A stretch of DNA of 64,000 bases, taken from Patagioenas fasciata. Taxonomy: Eukaryota > Chordata > Aves > Columbiformes > Columbidae. The stretch lies in NCBI RefSeq assembly GCF_037038585.1, contig NC_092520.1:117969001-118033000 (forward strand). Direction: 5' to 3'. A program made the translations under genes and the position numbers. The notes under the pieces are model-generated. The model was given only the letters and a program-made list of their open reading frames with translations. It had not been told where the DNA came from and made no database searches. Of the stretch, positions 48,792 through 60,500 are shown one piece after another; the stretch's first letter is position 1; every line of letters starts with the position of its first letter.

Positions 48792-50009
48792 CAATGGCCA
48801 ACCATGCTTACTCTTTCAGGTAAGGACTTGAAATTTATATGGGAGTTGTTAATGTCAGTAACAGATCATATCAAAGTGAAGAACTTCCAATGTGTACATG
48901 AATGCCCTGCGCAGCATGTGACTATCCTTATCAGGACACTCTCTTCTTTATTTCTGTAGCACCCAGATTCATTCAGTGTATACCTTCAATATTCTTTAGC
49001 GTGTCAGGTGGGTCCTACATATAAAAGATGCCTTCGTGATCCAGGTGAGATCCATTTAAAAAGCAGCTTCTTTCTGCTGTCTGGACTCATCTCTTTGTGG
49101 TTAAGTTACATGCAGTATGCAGAAAAAAGGTATCGAACAAAGGGCTTAGCTTTATACACCACTTTATTCTGACTTAGGGATACTTCACCTTTCAGCTCTA
49201 ATAGTGACCTTCTGAAATAATTTTGTGTGGGACAATTTCACCTACTGATGCAATACACATGGAGTCTGGTTTAACGTTACCCTTCCCTTGGCATAGGTGG
49301 TAGTTGAGTCCCAGGCAAGTATAGGACAGTGGTGACTAGGAACGGCACTGGTACAAATGACTGCAGATCAGGCTTTTACACACTGCTCTCTGCAGTATTT
49401 TTGGTGAGTTCACAGTTCTGAATGCTTGCTTATTGTGGCTACTACTAGCTAACAGGCAATGCCTGAGAATGAATGAAAGCTCAGAGTTTACAGTCAGTTC
49501 AGAAAACAAGTACCGTTGGGCAGATGGTGACAATATCATACAAACAAGTGTAAAACAGTAGGAAGCTTTCAGGTCTGTTTAGCAATAAAAGTCTGTAGTG
49601 CAATCATCAATGGGATCTGTAATTAAGCTTATTTACATTTCAAGGTTAGGTAACACCTCTGGTGAGGGCAGACCGTCATCCACATAATCCATTGACTGGC
49701 CTTTCACAGCCAGAGCCTCACACCTGTTGTAAAGAGGCACCTGGGGATGCAAGGTGGGCAAGGAGGAGGCTTGCTTGCCATCTTGAACATGGGCTTGTCT
49801 CTATTTGCTCACTTCCTTTAAGCTACTGCCTTCAGCCTGGTAGGGGGAGGATACAGTATCCCCTTGACTCTGTTTTTTTTTGGTGGTTGTTCCTGTCTCT
49901 GTCTCAGGGAGGGCAGAGCATGGTCCCACCAGACTCTCTCTTTCTCAGCCTCCCTGATGCTCATTAACCTTTCTGCTTCCCCTCATAGCTCTGCCACCAA
50001 GCTGAGTAG
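48792..50009. other. Intergenic stretch, no gene seen
   Basis: The sequence becomes GC-richer at 49660-49980 and might belong to the adjacent repeat (copy 2), but no second terminus was found. No coding motif. Confidence 0.5.
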
Positions 50010-50125
50010 ATCATCTAGTAGGAGTAGTTACATTTATAAAGTCCTAAAATTATATTCAGCCCTTTGAAGGCACCATCGAGGCTGATGTGACCCCCAGTGA
50101 AAATGAGTTTGACACCCCTGGACTA
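50010..50125 (-). mobile_element. Dispersed repeat with hAT-like end, copy 2 (inverted relative to copy 1)
   Basis: Read on the minus strand it begins CAGGGGTGTCAAACTCATTT, then CACTGGGGGTCACATCAGCC, TTCAAAGGGCTGAATATAAT and TATAAATGTAACTACTCCTAC, matching 31446-31570 step for step. Its outer end directly abuts a CR1 fragment. Confidence 0.65.
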
Positions 50126-50300
50126 GTCCAACACTTCTGTTAAAGCAGGTACATCTAGGGCAGGTTGCACAATATCACTAAGATTTCCTTAGACTTCCCT
50201 TTACTATTTATGTGCTTGTAGATCAGTTCTTGTTGCCCTTCACATACTTTAACAGACTCAACTCCAGGTTGACCTTGACTTTTATAATCCTATCCTGCAA
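50126..50300 (-). mobile_element. CR1 3' fragment, minus strand, interrupted at its left edge
   Basis: CTAGTCCAACACTTCTGTTA, AAGCAGGTACATCTAGGGCA and GGTTGCACA correspond to the CR1 3' UTR segment seen at 35490-35530. The usual ...AATCATAGAATGG...GGACC end is missing on the left, where the hAT-like repeat begins. Confidence 0.7.
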
Positions 50301-53300
50301 GATCAAAAATCAGCTTTATACTGTCAGGTCATCTGTTTCCGCTTCCACCTCTAGTACACTTCCTTTTCAGGTCTGATTTCAGATAGGTGTTCCTTGCTCA
50401 TCCATGTAGACCACTTGTCATCTTTGCCTATTTTCTTCCCTCCATTGCTTTCCTGTCTTTCATACAGAAGGCTGGGACAGACCAAGCCATGGCGATATGA
50501 GGAAAGACCAACGAGTGGCACTTTTTTAAGTTATTGCACAAGAGCACGAATATTAAGAATTCCAGGGACCCTCGAGAATTAACCATCTTTGCCCATGGGT
50601 AGAAGATGGGCCCAAAAAGTACAGTAGAGGTCTTCACACACACACTGGAAGCATATTACAAAAAAGAATCAAGTTCTCCGGTCAGAAAAATAGGCTACAC
50701 TGATTCAAGATGACAAAGCTGTTTTATCATGGAGTGATGGCACTCATTTTCTATAAATGGGTCCTTGTTCCCTTTATCCCACCCACTCGAAGGACAATGA
50801 AATAACTTCTTGTTAATGCTAAAAATCACAAGCAAAAGAGAGATAATCTCTGCTATTTTACAGGGTTTATTGTAGAGTCTGTTACTAAGGCCATGAGTAA
50901 GTAACAACATTGGATGGAAGTCACTCAAAGGCTATTGTTTGTTTGTGTTCTAGATGAAGGAAGAAATAAACTGAGTCAATTTACTTTGCTGAACTACGAG
51001 GTGATCAATGACCTGTTTTACACCACTGGTGAAATAATAGGAGGGGGAATAAAAAGAGAGGAAGGAAGCTGATGGAAGTCAGTAAGCATGCTGAAGGTTG
51101 TAGCTGACAAACGAAGACACCTCTGAGAGCTGCTGTCATGGGTGGAGGTGTTGGCAGAGGGCCAAGGCCTGTTTGTGTGGTTTAATTCAAAGTGCAAAAT
51201 GAAGTCAAAAGGACTTCTTTTGATTTACTTGCTTCATTTACATCGTCTTCATTCTCTGGGTATCCTGTTAACAACTGTCTCTACTTGCACTCAAAATCAC
51301 AAGCCCTGGCTGCTAATTTTCAACTTAGTCTCACTCTTTGCTTTCCCTGTTCCTGAGTGAAGTTTCAACATTAGGATTAATCTTGTTTTCTCAGGCCAAA
51401 TGTGCCAACATTGCATTGTGTGTGAGCCCTGAAGAGGGTCCACACGGTGACAATGCTCTGTCCTTGTCCTCATGGCAGCGATGACCTGAGAATGTGGGTA
51501 AATTAATCAGTTACTCTCCTGCAGGCAGGCAGAGAAGACCTGGAGGAGAACAGATCCCGTGGCTCATGGACGGCTTTTCAGTTCATGGACTGGGATCACC
51601 CATGACTGAAAAAATCAAACCAGGTAATCAGGTCTGGCATCCAGAAAGCAGAACCTGAGGCAGGCAGTTGGGCCAGTGTCTGCCTGCATGGGGGGAGGTA
51701 GAAGGTGCCCAGTCTCTATGTACCTCAAGTGCTGAATCTGATGTTTCTCTCAGCAGCAATAAAAAATCTCTTGACAGTGCATCAGCTTTATGCAAGCAGT
51801 TTGTTTGACCCTGCAGCACCTCAGACCTAGGTTTTGTTTCAAAAGGATTAAAAGGAGTAATTTTGTTTGCCTTCAAGATGCCCCCAGTATCTTTAAAGGA
51901 AGCAGAGACTGGTAGTAGTGACAATTACTTGAGGTACCAAAATACCTGGTAGGAGGAAATAGTCAGTGAAAACACGCTGTTGTCCACTTGAGATTTAGGC
52001 CTTATTTTAGATGTAGTGATTCAAAATCAGAATAATTATAAGCCAGAAGATATTTTAGATACCTTCTATTTTCATGTTGTCTCCCCATGTCCTTTTCCTC
52101 CATAGAATGAACCACCTTAGGAGAACTGTGGTTTGGTGTGTTTTACCTGTATGAAAATCAGATAGGGCAAACTTTTCTCCATCACACTCCAGTGAAGACA
52201 AGACACTGCAAAGAAAACGTGGTTTTAACTCAAATGAAGACATGCGGCAGTTGCCCTGTCCCCAGGAATCAGAGAGTTTTGGCTCTCTGCCTTCATTATT
52301 TTGTCACACTGGCTTCTGCAATGCTGACTATGGAAACCGTGAGTGATTTTAGCTTTCCATTAACTATCACCTATCACCTAGTTTAGTATTTGAGTTCTGT
52401 GTTGCTTTTATGTTAGTTCCAGGAATTAATGCGTGCCTGGAGGCACTTGAACAAAGCGGGGACTAGACATTTAACAGAAGACTGTATGTGTGTCAAGCAG
52501 TTGTACAGGGGTTTCCAAGAGTCACTGGGATTTGAATAGGTCTTCTTGGGACATACAATGGATAAATCAGTGAAAGCAGCCAATCCAAGAAAAGGAATAG
52601 CCAGATCAAAACTGGTACCACATCACCTGACTGAAAACTTTGATGATATGACAAAGCTAATTAGGATCTCATCTGACAAGCAGTACCATTGTGTTAAAAA
52701 GTACAGTGAACATGTTAGGGAAGGCTCTGAAACAAATGAAAATAAACAGAAATCACGGCAGAACTTCTGGGTGTGTTCCGAGTCACAATCCAGCTCTCTA
52801 GTACCACATGTAGCAGACAAATTTCCATTCTCCCTACTTCAGAAACTTGAGGCAACAAGGAGTTGAGGGGACGAAGTCTCCAGAAAGCCAAACGGTCTGT
52901 GTGCCCAGGACCTTTTGCATGCAGCATGACTGAGTCATTCGTCTGCCCAAGCATACCCCTGCATGGGAAGGCTCTTGTACTTTTTTTGATGCAAGCAGAG
53001 AAAAAGCTTGAGATCAGCTAGGAAACACAGGAATTGAGGACTATCATTTCTATTTTTACCTGTTGATTTCACGGACTAGCCTATTTTGTGTGATGCTTAA
53101 TGAGAAGACAGACTAGATTTGAAGCACATTGGTGTATTTGCCTGTTTCACATATCCCTAGAAAAGTGAACAGTAAATCTTTATCAGGATGTGAAGGGAGC
53201 AGCTGACAAGCCCAGGGAAGACAGCACTTGGTTTCTCAGCACTGTCTTTCTGAGCTCTTGCTGGAGAAGGGCAGCAGGCTGGGGCTGCACTGACTTTTCA

Positions 53301-54429
53301 GTCCAGATTAGGATCATGCTTGTGAAGTGAATCTCTAAATCATCTTCATGTTTTTGTTCACACAATGGAGCACCAGGTTCCTCTTAGGTGAACATAGACC
53401 AGAAGCTGTGGTCCAAGAGGGCATCTAGCAGTCTCTGACTGCTAACAGGCATTTATCCCACAGGGCTGGACTGGTACTAGTCTAGGGAGGACTTCCCCCT
53501 GTCACCGTGCACACTGTCTGGCTCTTGGGTCCTTAACACCAACTGCTTCGTCCCAAGGCTTAACCACCTCTGCTTGCTGCGCTACTGTGTGGAAGTAGCT
53601 AAAGCCCAGTTTACTGCGGATCTACAGACAATAGGTTTCTTTGGATGTGATAATTGTGATTACTATAAGAGTTTAAGTTCTGCAGTTTCTAAAATATGTT
53701 TATCTCAGGCAAAACACTCTTATTTTTCCCAGTTTTGATGTATAATTTTAAGTATATTGTTATATAAGGTGTAGGTATAGTATAGATACATGGCATGTTA
53801 GGTATATGGATATATTTAAAAGTTATAGCAGCATATATGTGTCTAGGTAACACAGGAGGAAATTAATCCTAGTGCCACCCCTTGTGTAATAACCTCCCTA
53901 CTCCTGGTAGCTCAGGTCTCTCTGTCACAAAAGGGCTCATGATTTCTGCCTCTGATATGGGGACAGAAGACGTTTAAGCCAGCTGAGGTGCACTAGGCAT
54001 GCGAAATGCCCATATAAGCATCTACCAGCAGGAACAGCTCCTGATTTGTAAGAAGACTGTACCTCTCGTACCTTCAGGTCACTGGACACTTTGACGTTAG
54101 TGTATTCATTCATGTGATATGATCACAGCTATGCACAGCCACTTGTTCCTCACTTCGATCAGGGCTACAGTCACCTCTGGCACAGCTTTGAAAAGATAAA
54201 GCAAAGTACTGACAAGAGACATATTTCTATTCTGAGAAAATAATTATTTTTGTTTTATAAAGTAGGAAGAATGTAGGCATTTTGAAGTCCTGATCTTCTG
54301 ATTTGTTTATAATTAGAGATATGTCAATTTTTCATTTCCTGTAGTCACTTCCTCCAGTTGTCTCCAGCATCTGGTATAAAGTGATTAAATAGTAAAATCC
54401 GGAGATCACGGTTACTCATCTCTTCACAG
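50301..54429. other. Upstream region of CRLF2
   Basis: No repeat family or coding motif was recognised. The 106-codon frame at 52546-52866 has no recognisable domain. The promoter and noncoding first exon of CRLF2 are expected in or upstream of this stretch but cannot be located. Confidence 0.5.
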
Positions 54430-54449
54430 TCTGTTGTGTCATTCCAACC

Positions 54450-54525
54450 ATGAAACTCACCTCCCAAGCATGTTTAATGATCTTCACACTGGGCAACCTG
54501 GTGGCTTCCCACTCCCAGTCTCCTG
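54450..54525 (+). CDS. CRLF2: CRLF2 exon 1 (coding): signal peptide
   Basis: The ATG at 54450 (context CCAACCATG, consensus-like except for C at the key -3 position) opens MKLTSQACLMIFTLGNLVAS and then HSQSP. The exon ends in phase 1 at GTAAGT (54526). A strong acceptor-like TCTCTTCACAG ends at 54429, so a noncoding first exon may splice to 54430, giving a 20-nt UTR segment before the ATG. Confidence 0.8.
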
Positions 54526-57500
54526 GTAAGTTCAAATGCACAGATACTTATTTAAGAAATTGATATATTAATTAGAATATTTCTGTGCATACTTTGCCTC
54601 ATGTGTTACAATATTGAGTACTTTTTTGGTGAAAAGCATCAATCAAACAGAAATTGATACCCAGCAGAGATGAAAGTTGCTTATTAAAATAAACAAAAAA
54701 AAGATTATGATAAGAGATTTCTATGAATGTTTTCTATTTAAAAATCAAGGCAAAACTTGGTAAACTTGTGTCTACTATTAAGGAGAGAAATACTCAGTTT
54801 TTTTAAGCAGGACTACTTACTGTCTAAGACGTAGTTTCTAACAGAGTAGAAGGTATCCAAAAAGACTAGTCTTCACGTTGAATAAGGATGGAAAAAAACA
54901 ATTCTAGGTAAGATCTCAGTGTTTAGTATTCTGGAAAAATGAACATGATGGGAAAATATCTAGCAATGTATTGTGCCTGAGAAAGCATCAAGATAAAAAT
55001 ACTAATAAAGAGAAGAACTACTAAAGACATGGAAGCCTGGTTATTTGACTACCTAAATATAAGAACATCTCTATGTTAAGTGTTTGTCTGTAGTGCCCTT
55101 ATTTGTAGCTTGCCAAAGATAAATGGATTCTTAGAGAAATCAAAGATAAAGCCTAACACATAGACCAACAATCTAATCTTTACTCTTGTTAATTTATCAC
55201 AAGCTCTCTGTCATTAATTTTATAAGGAGAAAGAAATACTTTAAAATTATGCCCTCTTCTTATCAACCTATAGATCAGCTCTCTGTTTTGTTGTGTGTAT
55301 AGTAAGTACAATTTTCGGCAATGCAGCAACACCAGATTCTCCATTGCTAATTTCTCCTGTGAATCACTGGCTCTTCTGTGAGGGCACATGACTCTTCTGC
55401 GCCCTGAGATGAGGTAAACATCTATAGCCATGCTACACTCATGGCATGATTTTGTGGCACTGAAGTTGAAAATGATAATTGTTGTGCTTATTTGATGCAC
55501 AATGTGGTGATCCCTAGCAATGGCTGGTGATATTCTGAAAAACAACAAAACAAAACAAACAACACTCAGTTTGATGGTTTATAAGAATTAGACTACAAGG
55601 ACTATGCCTTGACTCAAAATATCAATTAAAAAGTCTCTCTTGCTGTCCTGTTCCTTTTCTTAAAAAGAGGTTTTCTATTAAGTCTCTGTACTGTACATTC
55701 AATTTAGCAGTCTTGTGCACAAGGAGTTGCACTTTCGCCTACATGTGTTTCTATTAATGAAATGAAACTGTTCTCATAGATTAGTAGTATTAAGAGTAAC
55801 TAAAAACTGTAGACTTAGATCTGGGTCTTGCTCTCCAATACTTTCTATAGTGTATGCTGCAACGTGGAAGTTCAACATGTGGTTACTTATCAGGTTTCAT
55901 CAGTGTCAGGAAATCAAAAGTGCTTTTTCTTCTTTGTTATGCTTCAATGAGGTTGCAACTGTTCCAGTACGTGCATGTTCCATTCTGTTATCTTTGCAGA
56001 CTGACGTTCTACCTCTCCTTTTTGTCTTTTTTTTGATCTGTTCCATGACATTCAGCCTTTTTTTTTTTTTGCAATATTCCCCTTCAATAGTATTTTTTCT
56101 CAGTAACAAACTTTGAAAAGTGAGTTGGAGGTGGAATGTGATTGCTCATGCTCTTGCTCACGGTTGTGTCTGCATAATTTATTGCTCAAGGAAATTTCTT
56201 TATTTTCCCCTGCAAAAACACTTTATCCATACACCACAGTGGTATTTTCCATGCTTCTCTGGCCTGAGAACCCCTAGGTGCCCTGCAGTTGCCTGTGATG
56301 TTAAAGTCTTATGTGGAGCCCTTCTAGTCCCTGTCTGTTTTTACCAAAGAGGTAGACTTGGATAATTCTCTATGAGGCTTATACTGGTATGTGTCCTACA
56401 GCAGTGCAGCATTCTCCATAACTAGCTAGACCAGCAGGCCATCCTGACAAGAAGATGTTGCCATCTCTCTGTAGTCTTTAGTTTTTAGGGACTGCCTAGT
56501 CATAATATTATACTTTTGACCTTTCCATCTACCCATTATGATAATACAAAGAATAATGATAAATGTGTTACTTTGGTCTGTTGTGTACTCCTAGGATCAT
56601 TAATAGAAGAATGCTTTAAATAATTACAATTACTGTGGAAGGGCTGGCACGTTAACTGAGAACGATCCATGAGGATAGAAGTGGATTCATAAAAATTCCA
56701 TCAAAAAAAAAGGGAGATAAATGGTCCGCTCTATTCTCTTTCTCCCTATCTCTTTCCATTAACAAAAGATATGAATGATTCTGCCTCCAGAAATACAGGT
56801 GTATAAGTCCAAAAAAAAAAAAAAAAAAAGGGGGAAACTAAACACATTTAAAGGCAAAATCATCATCAGAGGATTTGATGTTATTTTAATTCAAGTTTTA
56901 AGAATCTTACTTAAGCTATGCATCTTTTAATGTTGAAATGTGTATTATGCAACATCTATGTGCTATAATTTGAAAATATGCACACAAATGTTTGCTGAAC
57001 ACTTATACAAAACAAAATTCATAGCACATTCAAAAAGGCTAGAACACTCATAAAATTAGAAATCAGAGTAGAAAATTACCCTGACTAGAGCTCTAGAAAT
57101 GCAGTTTTTAATAATAAAAGTTTGGTAAAGCCTTTACTGTCCTGTGTAGCTCATTAATTACGTTAAGACTGATTTCTTATGAAATTCTGTGCTGCTATGA
57201 CTGAAAATGAATTAATGTTCTTCATGCAGTTAGAAATCTTTCGTTTTTTTGTAGCTAGGACAATCATTGTTTGGATTTAGCCAAGGTCTTTCTGAGCTCT
57301 CTGCCCACAGGTGTGAGGCAGCCAGGAAGGGGGTGATGGATGAGCAGACTTTGCTGGGTATCCGGACTGATGAATTAGAATTCCATTTAGCTACTCCATT
57401 GGCATCACGCTTCATATATGAGGAGAGTCGAGATCTTTTGGCTGGGTCAGAGTCAGGACACAGCAGGACAGAGACCTGTTCTACTTCTGCTCTGTTTTGG

Positions 57501-60500
57501 TAGAGTTCTTTTCAGGAGTTTCTTTAGTTTGGCCTTTTGCCATCCTGCTGTTTTGCAGAGGCCTCTGTGCTTCTCTGTCTTTTTTCTCTCTTCTCTCTCT
57601 GGGATCAGTTGTTGAGACCAGGTGCTGCTGCTTGTGATTGGCTGCTCAGTGCGGATGGAGTTCGTGAGGCATTGTATTGAGTATTTTTTATTTTATATTC
57701 TATTTCTAATTTATATACTATTAGTAGTAATAGATGAATAATACTTTGTCATTTTATTAAATGGTGTGTATCTCAATCCACAGGTTTCACCCTTCCCTGT
57801 CAATTCTCTCCCCCTTATGGGGGAAGGAGCAGTGGGGGAAGTGAGTGAGTGGATATTGTGTTATATTGCTAGCTTGGGTTAAACTACATCAAGTTCTTAA
57901 AAACTAGAGCAAAGGAAAGAACACATATATATCACCAGATAGTTTATTATAATTTCTGTTTCTTTTCTATTAAATGTTTCTATTCATTTTTAAAGTATTT
58001 TATAATGTATTACCTTCAATTTTAGTCCATAAATAACCGTGATTGCCAGAGTTTATATTTAAATGTTAAAATCCCAAAGTTTCAATTTCTTGCAGAAAAA
58101 GTTTCTCATCCTAGAAAGATTTATATGTGGTTTTGAGTTGATGGGCTCAGAGTAATTCTGTTGAAGTTGAGTGGACTACTCAGAGCGTGCAAAGTCCATA
58201 AATAAATCACTGCAAGACTAGAGACAAACTGATATCTTTTTATGTCATACAAAAAAAATATATGCGTTGCCAAACTAAAACTCTATTGTGCATCTCTGAA
58301 TTGCAGCCTCTAATAAGTAGTATATAGCTATCATAACTGAAAAATAGAGAATAATGAATTTTGTACAAAGCTCAGAATGAATTGGTGATTTTTGTTGTGT
58401 TCCAACAGGCCAGTCAGATCAGACCCTCAGGTTTTACATAGGTCCCACTCCTTAGTGTGTGGAAATCCTGCGTGGTGGCTCTAGTTTCCTTATTATCCAT
58501 CTCTACAGCCAACCCACTGTGAGTTTGGAGAGGTCAAACACCCCGTAAAGGAACTTTATGGGATTCAGGGCTTTGATGATGGTGTCCTTTTTGCATTGGA
58601 ACTGAGGGAAAATGTGGCACCCTGAAAAAGGTTTTCAAGAGTTGACCTGCATGGAAAGGCAATGGTAGGTTACCACTTTACCAAAATATTTGTTTTAATT
58701 TCTCTGCTGGCAGTGTCAGGGTTGTCCCTAACACTCTGTGATTCTGTGAGTCTGTGGCATTCATAGTCACAGGTTCAAGGGACTTCCCAAGCACACATCC
58801 CTTATTTGAGAGGCAAATTCAATCCAGATATTAGTGCCACAGTTTTTCTCAGGTGTATACAAAAAATTTACATGAGCAAATTCTGTGCTTTCTCACAATT
58901 AATGAACCAGTGTTACGTGTGTTAGTTCCACCAATTTCCCCCAAAAATCATAAAAAATGAATTCTTTACACTTCCCAGTAAGAGAAAATTCATTCAGAAA
59001 GACCAAGTAATACAATATTATTTTACCACTCTCAACTTACAGGGATAAAACTGATAACATTGCAGTATTTTCCTCTTGGAGATATTTAAAATAAAATTTT
59101 CCTTTCCTTTCTTCTCTTCTTTCAATGGTGCAACCTATTTTAATTACAGGGTCCCTTTTTTCTCTTTCTTACTTTTCTCTGTACCTGTACAACCCTTGTG
59201 ACCAAATTGACTGAACACTTCTGAGCAATTAAATTAATTTTTCACAGCAAGTTCAGCAAGATCCCCCAAAATTTTTAGCAGTTGTTTGACATCCACAAGT
59301 ACCTACTTTTCACCTCTTTGCTTTGCATTTCTGTGGTACAGCCAGACAGCAATGGGAGAAATGCTGGGTGCTTCACCCACCCACCAAATAATGGAAAAAT
59401 CGCTGCTGCGGATTTCATTGGGGTTGCCCACGTGCCCAAGTCCAAGGGAGCGTTTTGAGCTGGCACCCTTCCTCTGGTGAGGGTCCTGGAACAATCTGGA
59501 CTAGTTGGCTAGGCCTGAGATAGGACTCTTGGACACCCACCATTTGTTCCTTGTGAGACTGCATGCCTCTCTGCCTAGCACACAGGCTATTTGAAATCTA
59601 TTTGTCAAGCTCAAGAAAATGTGTGTTCAGAGCTCATGTCAGATGGAAACAGCATGGTAAATCACTTTTGAAATTAATTAACATTGAAAATGCATGATTA
59701 AGAAAGCAAGTACACTTCCTGCTTTTATTTTCATAATTGAAGCACGTACATTAGTAACTCTTTCTCAAAGTGAAAAAAATCTGCAATGAGACTAAATATC
59801 GAGAAGTGGAAAGTACATATTTTGTTGCTTCTAAAGAGAACTGAAAGGATGCATTCTACATCATAAAAAATATCTCATGACAGTACTATATTCTCCATTC
59901 ACCAGTGTTTATATTCTTTTCTATAACAATAATTTTATTTAAAGATGAAGAACATGTAATTATACACGCAAATATGCATTAAAATATGTTTGACTATCAT
60001 TATAGACAATCTAAGTCCAAGTAGTCATATGGATTTCAGTTACACTAAGCATAACACTATATACACAGCACAACCATGCTAATATTTAGTCTGTATAAAT
60101 CAAAATGTGTTAGTGCAATTACAGACCAAGAATCCACTGCTAGTCACTTTGCCATCATATTTCTTACTGGCTTTAGTTAAAGACAAGATCATCTTTTAGA
60201 CTTGCTGAGGGGACTTACAAAGGGCTTGATGGTTTAGGAAACAAGGGGCTAGGTAGTCTTACTCAAGAAAGGTAGAACTGGCTGGACAAATCCCTTTTTT
60301 GTGATAGCTTTTGAAGTTTTGAAGTTCTGTTTTTCTTCAGTGTGTTATAGTTTTGATTTCTCTATTCCTCAGAAAAACACATGAGACTTTCAGTTTCGAG
60401 AAAACAACACAGAACAAGCCTGCAGGCATTAGTTAAGAGACAGAGAAGTTAGTTTCAACTCCTCTTCAGTAAGAGCAGAATCTTTACCAGAACTCCGTGA

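Noticed and set aside
48484-48959. Several overlapping 60-105 codon frames on both strands
   Set aside because: They translate a compound microsatellite (FCFVLF, KQNKT and similar low-complexity runs).
52546-52866. 106-codon frame upstream of CRLF2
   Set aside because: It has no recognisable domain, hydrophobic leader, splice context or family motif, and its length is not remarkable for 64 kb.
58735-58765. CR1-like tail (CTGTGATTCTGTGAGTCTG)
   Set aside because: The short match is not preceded by the CR1 3' body, so it is too weak to annotate.
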